A DNA stretch of 64,000 nt from Actinomycetota bacterium (GTDB lineage: Bacteria > Actinomycetota > Thermoleophilia > Solirubrobacterales > Solirubrobacteraceae), in the NCBI GenBank assembly GCA_009699245.1, contig WLOQ01000010.1:1-64000 (forward strand). Reading direction: 5' to 3'. A model generated the notes under the pieces. That model had not been told where the DNA came from. It did no database searches and saw only the letters and a list, made by a program, of their open reading frames with translations. This document shows positions 48,895-57,325 of the stretch, in pieces (within the stretch, counting starts at the first letter, position 1; the number at the start of each line of letters is the position of its first letter). Made by a program: the position numbers and the translations under genes.

Positions 48895-48925
48895 CGGGCC
48901 CGCGCGCCTCTCGGCCGCGGACCCG
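48895..48925. terminator. Imperfect hairpin between convergent genes
   Basis: CGGGCCCGCG (48895-48904) pairs with CGCGGACCCG (48916-48925) with one C/A mismatch. It begins right at the MaoC stop and lies 16 bases before the M20 peptidase stop. Confidence 0.4.
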
Positions 48926-48940
48926 CCCTCCCCTGCAGGA

Positions 48941-50146
48941 CTAGCTCAGGAGCTTGAGCGTCGCGTTCGCGTAGATGTCCGCGGCGCGGCGCACCTCGTC
49001 GAGCGAGATGTGCTCGTCGACCTGGTGGGCCTGCTCGAAGTCGCCGGGGCCGAATGTGATGACGGCGGGACTGTCGAACCCGTCGGCGTCCGGACGCATC
49101 ATCTCGACGGCATCGACCCAGCCGCCGTTGAACTTGCGGATCTCCGGGGTGTTGCCCTCGGCGGCGATCGCCTCGCTGAGCGCCTTGACGCCCACGTGCT
49201 CCGGGTTGCACTCACCGGGACGCAGCCACAGGCGGCCGGCGCCCATCGGCAGGACCTTGGCCTCGTAGCGGACCTCGCCGTCCTCCTGCTCGAGCGTACG
49301 CAGGAACGCGTCGATCGCGGTGCGCACCTCCGGGAGCTGCGTGCCGGCCGGGGACATGACCGAGATGATCACGTCGCAACGGCCCGGGATCGTCCAGCCG
49401 CCACCGGGCAGCGTGCGGATCGCCTGGATCGTGACGCGCGGCTCGAACCACTGCGAGTCGCCCTTCGGCGTGACGAGGCGGCCGGCGTCGACGGCCTCGA
49501 CGAGCTTGGCGACCTTGGAAATCGCGTTGATGCCCTTCTCCGGCTCGGTCGGGTGGGCGGTGCGGCCGATGGCCGTCACCTTCCAGGTGGAGATGCCCGG
49601 GTAGGCGATCTCGACGCCCTCGTTGCTCGTGGCCTCGGCGGACCAGATGGTGCCAATGCGCTCGGTGATCCCGAGGTCAGCCATGAGGACCGCGCCGCGG
49701 AAGCCGTCCTCGCCGTCGCAGTCGGACATGAAGTAGATCGGGCCGCTGCGCTTGGCACCGGACTTCACGATCGACTCGATCGCAGCGAGCATCGCGACGT
49801 GCGTACCCTTGGAGTCCACGGCGCCACGGCCGTAGAGGATGCCGTCCTCGACGATGCCGCCCCACGGGTCACGCGACCAGTCGGAGGGCACGGCGTGAAC
49901 GGTGTCGTAGTGGGCGTCGAAGAGGACGCCGGGGCCGTCGCCGTCACCCTCGAGGACGCCGAGGACGAGGGGCGTCGGGAACTTCTCGACGGCGTAGTGC
50001 TCGACGCTGAAGCCGAGCTCCTTGAGGCGTGCAGTCACCCAGAGGTGGCCCGTGGTCGGCTCGCCGACCACGCTCTTGATACGGACCATCTGCTGAAGGA
50101 GGTCCGTGACGCGCTCGACGCTGGCCTTGGGGAGTTCGTTGCTCAT
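48941..50146 (-). CDS. M20-family metallopeptidase/deacylase (ArgE/DapE-like)
   Basis: 401 aa from ATG 50146. M20 zinc-site motifs: LFDAHYDTVHA (His, Asp), GRGAVDSKGTHVAML (bridging Asp), SDCDGEDGF (Glu pair region) and a C-terminal EQAHQVDEHIS with the last His ligand. The inserted lid/dimerisation domain is in the middle. It would hydrolyse an N-acyl amino acid, dipeptide or carbamate. It follows the E2 gene by 34 bases on the same strand, so it is probably in the E2 operon. GAGAGAGC precedes the ATG. Confidence 0.85.
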   Translation of the reverse strand: MSNELPKASVERVTDLLQQMVRIKSVVGEPTTGHLWVTARLKELGFSVEHYAVEKFPTPLVLGVLEGDGDGPGVLFDAHYDTVHAVPSDWSRDPWGGIVEDGILYGRGAVDSKGTHVAMLAAIESIVKSGAKRSGPIYFMSDCDGEDGFRGAVLMADLGITERIGTIWSAEATSNEGVEIAYPGISTWKVTAIGRTAHPTEPEKGINAISKVAKLVEAVDAGRLVTPKGDSQWFEPRVTIQAIRTLPGGGWTIPGRCDVIISVMSPAGTQLPEVRTAIDAFLRTLEQEDGEVRYEAKVLPMGAGRLWLRPGECNPEHVGVKALSEAIAAEGNTPEIRKFNGGWVDAVEMMRPDADGFDSPAVITFGPGDFEQAHQVDEHISLDEVRRAADIYANATLKLLS

Positions 50147-50180
50147 GCTCTCTCTGGTTCTGTTGGATTGATGGGGGCGG

Positions 50181-51416
50181 TCAGACCCGCCAGGGCATGC
50201 CGCCCTCGAGGAGGTCGGCGAGCTCGGCGAGGGCAGCGGCGCCGACGGCGCCGTCCACGACACGGTGGTCGAAGCTCATGGTGACCGCCAGCGAGGGCTG
50301 GACGGCGATGCCGCGGCCGCGCGGCACGAGGCGATCGACGACGCGGCCGACGGCGACGATCGACGACTCGCCGGGGTTCACCATCGCGGTGAAGCGGTCG
50401 ATGCCGAAGCCGCCGAGGTTGCTCAGCGTCGTCGTGCCGCCGGTCATGTCCTCGAGCTTCAGACGGCCGGCGCGGGCGTCGTCGACGAGGCGGGCGCGAT
50501 CGGCGGCGAGCTCGCGCAGCGGGCGCACGTGCGCACCGCGCACGACCGGTACGACGAGCCCGCGATCGGTGGCGACGGCGAGGCCGACGTCGATCGAGGA
50601 CGGGCGGCGAATGCCGGGCTCATCGCCGTCGACGAAGACGGCGGCGACGTCCGGGTGACGCGCGAGCGCCTCGGCGATCGCCTGGATCAGGAGGTCGTTG
50701 ACGCCGGGGCGCGCACCGCTCTGGACGGCGGACGCGGCGGCGTCCTTCTGCGCGAGGAGATGCGTCGCATCGACCTCACGCACGAGCTGGTACTGCGGGA
50801 CCTCGCGCTGGCTCAGGGCCATGCGGCGCGCGATGGCGCGACGGATCGGGCTGAAGATCTCGACCTCGCCGGGGGCGGCGGGCGTGGTGGCCGGCGCAGC
50901 CGTGGGCGCACCTGCGGGAGCGCTGGCAGCCGCGATCCGCACGTCGTCGAGGACGATGCGTCCGCGCGGGCCGGTCCCGGCGATGCTCTCGAGGGCGATG
51001 CCGTGCTCGCGCGCTGCGCGGCGGGCGACCGGTGAGGCGCGCACACGCGCCGTCGCGGCTGCCGGAGCCTCCGCTGCCGGGACTGTTGTGACGGGCGCAG
51101 CGACGGGCTCCTCGGCGGACGGCGCGGCTGCGGCTGTGCCGCCGTCCGCTGCCGGTGCGCCGTCGAGCGGCTCATCGGCGGTGTCCGCGATCAGCGCGAG
51201 CACGGCGCCCACCGGGACCGTCTCGCCGAGCTCTACGCGGATCTCGCGCACGATGCCCGCGGCCGGCGCGGTCACGTCCGTGTCCGCCTTGTCGGTCGAC
51301 AGCGTGATCAGCGGCTCGTCCTTGGCGACGGCGGCGCCGACCGCGACGAGGAGCTCCACGACGGTGCCCTCCGTCACCTCGAGCCCCAGCTGGGGCATGA
51401 GGACCTCGGTGATCAC
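50181..51416 (-). CDS. 2-oxoacid/acetoin dehydrogenase E2 (dihydrolipoyl acyltransferase)
   Basis: 411 aa from GTG 51416. One lipoyl domain (MPQLGLEVTEG; lipoylated Lys in STDKADTDV), an Ala/Pro-rich hinge, a peripheral-subunit-binding domain (ASPVARRAAREHGIALESI, GTGPRGRI) and a C-terminal catalytic domain ending with SFDHRVVDGA (active-site His and Asp). Upstream in-frame starts (ATG 51467) are excluded because the -10 of its promoter lies at 51455-51460; ATG 51398 is a second choice. Its E1 partners are encoded divergently. No E3 (lipoamide dehydrogenase) gene is in the window. Confidence 0.88.
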   Translation of the reverse strand: MITEVLMPQLGLEVTEGTVVELLVAVGAAVAKDEPLITLSTDKADTDVTAPAAGIVREIRVELGETVPVGAVLALIADTADEPLDGAPAADGGTAAAAPSAEEPVAAPVTTVPAAEAPAAATARVRASPVARRAAREHGIALESIAGTGPRGRIVLDDVRIAAASAPAGAPTAAPATTPAAPGEVEIFSPIRRAIARRMALSQREVPQYQLVREVDATHLLAQKDAAASAVQSGARPGVNDLLIQAIAEALARHPDVAAVFVDGDEPGIRRPSSIDVGLAVATDRGLVVPVVRGAHVRPLRELAADRARLVDDARAGRLKLEDMTGGTTTLSNLGGFGIDRFTAMVNPGESSIVAVGRVVDRLVPRGRGIAVQPSLAVTMSFDHRVVDGAVGAAALAELADLLEGGMPWRV

Positions 51417-51454
51417 CGTGCGGCCTGCTGTCGGGGGAACATCACGATCGTCAG

Positions 51455-51483
51455 ACCGTAAAGGCAAAATCCGCGCCTGTCAA
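51455..51483 (-). promoter_or_regulatory. Promoter of E2 gene
   Basis: On the minus strand a consensus TTGACA (51478-51483), 17-bp spacer and TACGGT (51455-51460). This is one of the best promoter matches in the window. Predicted start near 51448, leader about 30 bases to GTG 51416. Confidence 0.65.
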
Positions 51484-51485
51484 GC

Positions 51486-51515
51486 TTGCAACTGCGATTA
51501 GTGTCTGGCACTATT
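51486..51515 (+). promoter_or_regulatory. Promoter of E1 operon with overlapping inverted repeat
   Basis: TTGCAA (51486-51491), 17-bp spacer and CACTAT (51509-51514) end 7 bases before GTG 51522. An inverted repeat ATTAGTG-TCTGG-CACTATT (51497-51515, 6 of 7 pairs) covers the spacer and -10. Its -35 is separated from the divergent E2 -35 by only 2 bases. The GntR protein encoded third in this operon is the likely ligand-responsive repressor (inference). Confidence 0.5.
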
Positions 51516-51521
51516 GCCCAT

Positions 51522-52469
51522 GTGACCCTCTCTGAGCTGTATGCCTCCATGGCGCTCATCCGCGCGTTCGAGACGCGCGTGTCCGAGCTCTACCGCGACG
51601 GCGAGATCCCGGGCTTCGTCCACACCTCCCTCGGCCAAGAGGCCGTTGCGGCCGGCGTCTGCGGCGCGCTGCGCGAGGACGACTACATGGCCACCACCCA
51701 TCGCGGCCACGGCCATGTGCTAGCCAAGGGCGCGGACGTCGACGGGATGATGGCCGAGCTCTTCGGGCGTGCGACCGGCCTCTGCGGCGGCAAGGGCGGC
51801 TCGATGCACGTCGCCGACCCGGCGCGCGGCATCCTCGGCGCCAACGCGATCGTCGGGGCCGGCATGCCGCTCATCACCGGCGCCGGGCTTTCAAGCAAGC
51901 TGCTCGGGCAGGGGCGCGTCGCCGTCGCCTTCTTCGGCGAGGGCGCTGTGAACCAGGGCACCTTCCACGAGGCGCTGAACCTCTGCGCGATCTGGGACCT
52001 CCCCGTGATCTTCGCCTGCGAGAACAACGGCTACGCCGAGTTCTCCGCCAACGCGGACATGACCCGTGTCGCCTCGGTCGCCGGCCGGACCGCCGCGTAC
52101 GGCGTCCACGCCGAGACCGTCGACGGCAACGACGTCGCCGCGGTCCACGAGGCCACCGACCGCGCCGTCGAGCGGTGCCGCAGCGGCGAGGGACCTGTCG
52201 TCCTCGAGCTCATGACCTACCGCTGGCACGGCCACTACGAGGGTGACGCCCAGCCGTACAAGCCTGAGGCCGAGGCGCAGGAGTGGCGCGACCGCGACCC
52301 GCTGATCCTCGCCGAGCGCGCGCTGGTGGAGAGCGGTGCGGCCACGGCCGACGAGCTCGCCGCCGTGCGCGCCGCAGCCGAAGCGCGCATCGATGCCGCC
52401 ACAGAGGCTGCCCGCCAAGCTCCAGACCCCGCCCCTGAGGAGGCGTTCGCCCATGTCTTCGCAGGCTGA
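51522..52469 (+). CDS. 2-oxoacid/acetoin dehydrogenase E1 alpha subunit
   Basis: 315 aa from GTG 51522. Thiamine-diphosphate-dependent E1 alpha: LYRDGEIPGFVHTSLGQEAV, HRGHGHVLAKGAD, CGGKGGSMHVADP and the TPP motif GEGAVNQGTFHEALN...ENNGYAEF near residues 145-180. The phosphorylation-loop region has TYRWHGHYEGD. Decarboxylates a 2-oxo acid or cleaves acetoin and passes the acyl group to E2. The AcoA/PDH question cannot be settled by eye. No ribosome site; the start is judged leaderless from the promoter position. Confidence 0.88.
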   Translation: MTLSELYASMALIRAFETRVSELYRDGEIPGFVHTSLGQEAVAAGVCGALREDDYMATTHRGHGHVLAKGADVDGMMAELFGRATGLCGGKGGSMHVADPARGILGANAIVGAGMPLITGAGLSSKLLGQGRVAVAFFGEGAVNQGTFHEALNLCAIWDLPVIFACENNGYAEFSANADMTRVASVAGRTAAYGVHAETVDGNDVAAVHEATDRAVERCRSGEGPVVLELMTYRWHGHYEGDAQPYKPEAEAQEWRDRDPLILAERALVESGAATADELAAVRAAAEARIDAATEAARQAPDPAPEEAFAHVFAG

Positions 52470-53439
52470 GATCGTGCCCACCCGCTACATGGAGGCGATC
52501 AACCTCGGGCTCGCCGACGCCCTGGAGGAAGACGATCGCGTCATCCTCCTGGGGATCGACGTCGGCGCCGGCGGCGGCATCTTCACCGTCACCCGCGGCC
52601 TCCATGAGCGCTTCGGCAGCGAGCGCGTGATCGACACGCCGATCAGCGAGATGGGCTACGTCGGAGCGGGCGTCGGCGCAGCGATGACCGGCCTGCGGCC
52701 GATCGTCGAGATCATGTTCATGGACTTCATCAGCGTCTGCCTCGATCCGATCATGAACCAGGCGACGAAGCTCGGATACATGACCAACGGTGCGCTGTCC
52801 GTCCCGATCGTCTTCCGGATGCAGACCGGCGCCGGACGCAGCGCAGGCGCCCAGCACTCGCAGAGCCTCGAGGCGATGCTCGCCCACATCCCGGGCCTCA
52901 AGGTCGTCATGCCCGCGACGGTCACCGACGCGCGCGACCTCCTGCTCGAGGCCGTGCGCGACCCGGGGCCGGTCGCCTACATCGAGAACCGTCGCCTGTA
53001 CGCGATGAAGGGTGACCTCGAGACCGATCCGCTGCCGCTCGGCAAGGCGCGCGTCGCCCGCCCGGGTGACGACGTGACCGTCGTGACGTGGGGCCAGACG
53101 CTGCGCGACTGCCTGAAGGCCGCCGAGACGAGCAGTGCCTCGCTCGAAGTGATCGACCTGCGGTCGCTCGTGCCGCTCGACATCGAGACGGTCTACCGCT
53201 CCGCCGAGCGGACCGGACGCGTGCTCGTCGTCCACGAGGCGGTCCAGGACTTCGGCGCCGGCGCGGAGATCGCCGCGCGGGTCGGCGAAGAGGTGTTCGA
53301 CCTCCTGCTCGCCCCCGTGCGCCGCGTCGCCACCCCGGCGGTCCCGATGCCGTTCAACCCCGCCCTCGAGCGCTCGCTGCTGCCGAGCCCTGAGGCGATC
53401 GCCGCCGCCGCTGAAGGGCTGGTCGCGGAGGGCCGATGA
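52453..53439 (+). CDS. 2-oxoacid/acetoin dehydrogenase E1 beta subunit
   Basis: 328 aa from ATG 52453, overlapping the alpha gene by 17 bases, with GAGGAGG about 10 bases upstream. Transketolase pyrimidine-binding domain (RYMEAINLGLADALEED, DTPISEMGYVGAGVGAAM, QTGAGRSAGAQHSQSLEAML) followed by the C-terminal transketolase domain (LEVIDLRSLVPLDIETV). Forms the alpha2beta2 E1 with the preceding product. The overlap ensures equal synthesis. Confidence 0.9.
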   Translation: MSSQAEIVPTRYMEAINLGLADALEEDDRVILLGIDVGAGGGIFTVTRGLHERFGSERVIDTPISEMGYVGAGVGAAMTGLRPIVEIMFMDFISVCLDPIMNQATKLGYMTNGALSVPIVFRMQTGAGRSAGAQHSQSLEAMLAHIPGLKVVMPATVTDARDLLLEAVRDPGPVAYIENRRLYAMKGDLETDPLPLGKARVARPGDDVTVVTWGQTLRDCLKAAETSSASLEVIDLRSLVPLDIETVYRSAERTGRVLVVHEAVQDFGAGAEIAARVGEEVFDLLLAPVRRVATPAVPMPFNPALERSLLPSPEAIAAAAEGLVAEGR

Positions 53440-54185
53440 GCTTCGTCGCCCCCTCCATCGGCGAAGGCCCCGCGTACGAGCGGCTCGCCCGCCAGATCCG
53501 CCGGCGGATCGAGGACGGAGTGATCGCGCCCGGCGCGCGGCTGCCCTCCGAGACGCAGCTCGCGGTGGAGGCGCAGGTGAGCAGGTCGACGGTGCGCGAG
53601 GCGCTGCGGATGCTCCAGGAGGCGGGACTGATCGAGCGCCCGAGCCCGCGGATCATGGTGGTCAGCGAGCGCACGGATGAGACCGCCGAACGCCAGCTCG
53701 TGTGGGCGCTCGGGCGACATCTGCTGACCTTCGACCGGCTCCACGAGGCCCTCTCGCTGCTTGAGCCAGAGCTCTCGCGCCTGGCCGCCGAGCGCGCGGA
53801 CGAGGCCGATCTGCGCGAGCTCGCCCGCAACCTCGAAGCGCAGGAACTGGCGCTCAAGGACTTCGCGCAATGGAACCGCCTCGACCAGGAGTTCCACCTC
53901 GCCATCGCCGAGATCGCCGACAACCCGGCACTGATGATCGCCCGCGCTCCGGTGACGACGATCCTCATGCCGACGCTGACCGGGTTCGTGACGAGTCAGT
54001 CCGTCACCGCCGCCGGGCTGCGCTGGCACCGGCGCATCCTCGAGCAGATCGAGCTGCGCGACGGCGAGGCAGCGGCGCTCATGACGCGGCGGCACGTCGA
54101 CGACTTCCGCTCAGCCTGGATCGCCTCCGGCGGCGACCTCGAGCAGGTCATCGCCGTCGAATCAGAGCTCACGCAGGCCGCCTAG
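53436..54185 (+). CDS. GntR-family regulator (FadR/PdhR-like)
   Basis: 249 aa; ATG 53436 overlaps the E1 beta stop by 4 bases. N-terminal winged helix: IEDGVIAPGARLPSETQLAV and RSTVREALRMLQEAGLIER. FCD effector domain follows, from about residue 90, with LDQEFHLAIAEIADNPAL and a His in LRWHRRILEQI. Being the last gene of the dehydrogenase operon, it is analogous to PdhR next to pdh genes and probably controls the divergent E1/E2 promoters in response to the keto-acid or its CoA product. Confidence 0.88.
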   Translation: MSFVAPSIGEGPAYERLARQIRRRIEDGVIAPGARLPSETQLAVEAQVSRSTVREALRMLQEAGLIERPSPRIMVVSERTDETAERQLVWALGRHLLTFDRLHEALSLLEPELSRLAAERADEADLRELARNLEAQELALKDFAQWNRLDQEFHLAIAEIADNPALMIARAPVTTILMPTLTGFVTSQSVTAAGLRWHRRILEQIELRDGEAAALMTRRHVDDFRSAWIASGGDLEQVIAVESELTQAA

Positions 54186-54202
54186 CTCCGGCGGCGGCCC
54201 GC

Positions 54203-55300
54203 TCAGGGCGCCGTCGCGTGGATGCGCCCGGAGGCGTCGCGCAGACGTCCGCCCGTGCGGCCCCGCCGCAGCGCGACGATCTCCGCCATGATCGAGAGCG
54301 CCGTCTCCTCAGCGCTCTGCGCACCAAGGTCAAGGCCCACCGGCGCCGCGATGCGGGCCAGCTCGTCCTCGCCGAGGCCGAGCGCGAGCAGGCGCTCGCG
54401 CCGGGACTCCTGCGCCCGCCGGCTGCCCATCGCGCCGACATACGCGGCCGGCGAGCGCAGCGCGAGCTCCAGGGCGGCGTCGTCGAGCTTCGGATCGTGG
54501 GTCAGGACGACGATGGCAGTCGCGGCATCGATGCCGCCGAGCTGCGTGAAGGCCTCCTGTGGCCACTTCGCGACGACCTCCTCGGCCGCCGGAAAGCGCT
54601 CGGGCTGTGCGAACCGCGCGCGTGGATCGATGACGAAGGGGCGCCACCCGAGCTGCGCCGCGAGCGCACACAGGGCGGTCGCGTAGTCGACGGCGCCGAA
54701 GACGAAGAGCCGGGGCGGCGGCGCGACCACGTCGACGAAGACCGCCTGGCCGAGGACCTCGCGCACGGCGCTGCGCTCCTCCCAGAGGAGCGTGTCGGCG
54801 GCGGCTGCCGCGGCCGCATCAAGGTCATCCGCTCCCAGCGTGCCGTGGCGCTCGCCCGCGGCGTCCACGAAGAGCTTCGCGCCGGCGCGCTCGCCGTCGA
54901 GGAGCGTGACGACCGCCGCCCTTCGCCCGTCGCGCGCGGCCTCGAGCAGACAGTCGTCCGGCGTCCCCGCACTCGGCTCCCAGCGCTCGAGCCAGACGGA
55001 GATGGCGCCGCCGCACTGCAGGCCCACGTCCCACGCCTGCTCGTCGGAGATGCCGTACTCGAGCAGCTGCGGCGCCCCGCCCGCGAGGAGCGCTTCTGCC
55101 GCCTCAACGACGGCCCCTTCGACGCAGCCGCCCGAGACGGAGCCGTCGATACCCCCGCCCTCGCCGATGACCATCCGTGTGCCGATCGGCCGCGGTGCTG
55201 ACCGCTGCGTGCCCACGACGGTCGCGACGGCGACGCCCTCCCCACGCGCGGCCCAGCCGCGGGCCTGGTCCATCACGTCATGGTCGGAGGTGCGGTTCAT
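54203..55300 (-). CDS. xdhC: XdhC/CoxI-family molybdenum cofactor insertion protein
   Basis: 365 aa. N-terminal XdhC_CoxI domain (VATVVGTQRSAPRPIGTRMV, GSVSGGCVEGAV, GLQCGGAISVWLE) and C-terminal Rossmann XdhC_C domain (THDPKLDDAALELAL, YVGAMGSRRAQESRRERLL, PVGLDLGAQSAEETALSI). XdhC binds Mo cofactor, protects its sulphido form and delivers it to xanthine-dehydrogenase-family apoenzymes. ATG 55300 overlaps the CoxE stop by 4 bases. The only molybdenum hydroxylase in the window is at 3.1-6.8 kb, the likely client. Confidence 0.9.
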   Translation of the reverse strand: MNRTSDHDVMDQARGWAARGEGVAVATVVGTQRSAPRPIGTRMVIGEGGGIDGSVSGGCVEGAVVEAAEALLAGGAPQLLEYGISDEQAWDVGLQCGGAISVWLERWEPSAGTPDDCLLEAARDGRRAAVVTLLDGERAGAKLFVDAAGERHGTLGADDLDAAAAAAADTLLWEERSAVREVLGQAVFVDVVAPPPRLFVFGAVDYATALCALAAQLGWRPFVIDPRARFAQPERFPAAEEVVAKWPQEAFTQLGGIDAATAIVVLTHDPKLDDAALELALRSPAAYVGAMGSRRAQESRRERLLALGLGEDELARIAAPVGLDLGAQSAEETALSIMAEIVALRRGRTGGRLRDASGRIHATAP

Positions 55301-56466
55301 GTCCAGGGGGCGGGCGTGATGCGCAGCAGGGCGAGGCGCGGGTCGTGCTCACTCGGTGATGAGGCCCCGGCGAGTGCGCGCCCGGCCTCCTCGATGCTGG
55401 CGAGATTATGCCCACTGAGCAGCAGATCCACGTGCGGCAGCGCAGCCCGCATCCCCCGCGCCAGCGGCTGGTACGCCGGGTCCGCGTAGAGCGGGTTGAG
55501 CCAGACGACGCGGTGGGAAAGGCGCGAGAGCCGCGCGATCCCCCGTTCAAGGACCTCTGGATCGCCGCGCTCAAGGCCGTCCGAGCAGACGATCACGTGC
55601 GCGCCGCGCAGCATCGCGCCGCGACCGTGGTCGCGGATCAGTCCTTCGACCGCCTCGCCGATCAGCGTCCCGCCGTCCCAGTCCGCGACCTCGGCTGCGA
55701 CCGCGTCGAGCGCCTGCCAGAGCCCGGGGTGCCGGAGCGCGGGCGTCACGCGGGTGAGGCGCGTCGCGAAGCAGAAGACCTCCCAGCGGTGTCCCTCTTG
55801 GAGCGCCGCGTGCGCGAGGACGAGCAGCGCGCGCGAGTACGCGGCCATCGAGCCGGAGACGTCGAGGAGCAGCACGACGCGGCGGCGCTCGGTGCGGCGC
55901 GCACGACTGCGCAGATCCCACGGCTCGCCGCCCGCGCGGGCGGCTCGCCGCAGGGTCCGGCGCATGTCGGGCGTGCCGGAGCCCGCGGGCTGCCAGCGCC
56001 GCGTGCGGCGCGTCGCCGCGAGGATGCCGCGCCCGGCATCGCGCAGCGCGAGGAGCTCCGCGTCGCTGAGGGCCTTGAACGACTTCTCGCGCAGCTCTTC
56101 GAGTTCGCTCGCGAGCGCGATGACCACCGTCTCGTCGGCGCCCACTCCGGCGTCCTCGGGCTCCGTCTCACCGGCGGACGGCTCACCGACGGCGTCCTGC
56201 GGCTCGTCAAGGTCGAGGTCGGGGCGCTCCGGGACTCCCGACTCCGGCGCGAACTCGGCGGCGAAGAGCCGGTCGTAGATCGGCAGATCCTCCGGCCGGG
56301 AGATGAGCGTCTGGCGCCCGGCCCAGTAGAGGTCCTGCGGGGGGAGCAGCGCGGCTGCGGCGGCGAAGTCAGCGGCAGACGAGCCGCCGGTCCTCACGCC
56401 CGCGCGGCGCAGCTCGCCGGTGAAGGCGACGAGCCGACGAAGCGGGTCATCCGCGCAGGAGGACAT
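55297..56466 (-). CDS. coxE: CoxE-like von Willebrand factor A domain protein
   Basis: 389 aa. N-terminal helical part (LRRLVAFTGELRRAGVRTGG) and a VWA domain from about residue 200 with the MIDAS motif LLLDVSGSMAAYSRALLVLA (DxSxS). CoxE works with the AAA+ protein CoxD in assembling the [CuSMoO2]-type or related Mo site of CoxL-family enzymes. It overlaps coxD by 20 bases and xdhC by 4. A Glu/Asp-rich stretch around residues 85-115 separates the two parts. Confidence 0.88.
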   Translation of the reverse strand: MSSCADDPLRRLVAFTGELRRAGVRTGGSSAADFAAAAALLPPQDLYWAGRQTLISRPEDLPIYDRLFAAEFAPESGVPERPDLDLDEPQDAVGEPSAGETEPEDAGVGADETVVIALASELEELREKSFKALSDAELLALRDAGRGILAATRRTRRWQPAGSGTPDMRRTLRRAARAGGEPWDLRSRARRTERRRVVLLLDVSGSMAAYSRALLVLAHAALQEGHRWEVFCFATRLTRVTPALRHPGLWQALDAVAAEVADWDGGTLIGEAVEGLIRDHGRGAMLRGAHVIVCSDGLERGDPEVLERGIARLSRLSHRVVWLNPLYADPAYQPLARGMRAALPHVDLLLSGHNLASIEEAGRALAGASSPSEHDPRLALLRITPAPWT

Positions 56467-57325
56467 CTGCCTCCGCGCTGACGCGATCGAGGTCGTCGCG
56501 GTTCTTGACGACCCACCCGAGCGTCAGGCGGGCCTCCTCGCCCGATGCCGCGGTGGCGCCGAGCTCGTTCAGCGCACGCGCCCAGTCGACGGCCTCAGCT
56601 GCCCCGGGCGCCTTGACGAGCCCCATCTCGCGCAGCCGCTCCGTCGTGACCGCGACCGACCGCGCCAGCCCCTCGGACACTTCGGGAGCGCGCGAGCGGA
56701 TGATCTCCACCTCGCGGTCGACGTCGGGAAAGTCGATCCAGTGGTAGAGGCACCGGCGCCCGAGCGCGTCATGAAGCTCGCGGGTGCGATTCGAGGTGAT
56801 CACGACGATCGGCGGCTGCGGCGCGGTGATCGTGCCGAGCTCGGGGATCGTGATCGAGAAGTCGCCGAGGACCTCCAGCAGGAAGGCCTCGAACTCATCG
56901 TCGGCGCGATCGATCTCGTCGATCAGCAGGACCGCGCGCGAGCCGGCGCGGATCGCCCGCAGCAGCGGCCGCTCGAGGAGGAACTCCTCGCGGTAGAGCG
57001 ACTCGACCTGGGTCTCCCCCGGGTCCGCTGCCGCCCGGGCCGTCAGGAGCTGCCGCGGGTAGTCCCACTCGTAGAGGGCCTGCGCGGCGTCGATGCCCTC
57101 GTAACAGGAGAGGCGCACGAGCTCGGCGCCGAGCATCGTGGCGAGCGTCCGCGCCACCTCCGTCTTGCCGACGCCCGGCTCGCCCTCGAGCAGGAGCGGG
57201 CGGCCCATGCGCAGGGCGAGCAGGATCGCCGTCGCAAGGCCATGGTCGGCGAGGTATCCCTGCCGCGCCATGGCGGCGGCGACCTCGTCGGCGGTTGTCG
57301 GGAGTGTGGTGTCGGCGGGCGTCAT
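56447..57325 (-). CDS. coxD: CoxD-like MoxR-family AAA+ ATPase
   Basis: 292 aa from ATG 57325. Walker A LLEGEPGVGKTEVARTLA near residue 48, Walker B AVLLIDEIDRADDEFEAFLL, sensor-1 VVITSNRTRELHDALGRRC. MoxR-type chaperone ATPases partner with VWA proteins to mature metal enzymes. CoxD acts on the Mo site of CO-dehydrogenase-like enzymes. The start is ATGA-coupled to mocA (57322-57325) and the end overlaps coxE. Confidence 0.9.
   Translation of the reverse strand: MTPADTTLPTTADEVAAAMARQGYLADHGLATAILLALRMGRPLLLEGEPGVGKTEVARTLATMLGAELVRLSCYEGIDAAQALYEWDYPRQLLTARAAADPGETQVESLYREEFLLERPLLRAIRAGSRAVLLIDEIDRADDEFEAFLLEVLGDFSITIPELGTITAPQPPIVVITSNRTRELHDALGRRCLYHWIDFPDVDREVEIIRSRAPEVSEGLARSVAVTTERLREMGLVKAPGAAEAVDWARALNELGATAASGEEARLTLGWVVKNRDDLDRVSAEADVLLRG

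Noticed and set aside
51417-51467. ATG 51467 as start of the E2 protein
   Set aside because: The -10 box of the TTGACA promoter lies at 51455-51460, downstream of that ATG on the minus strand, so the mRNA would begin after it.
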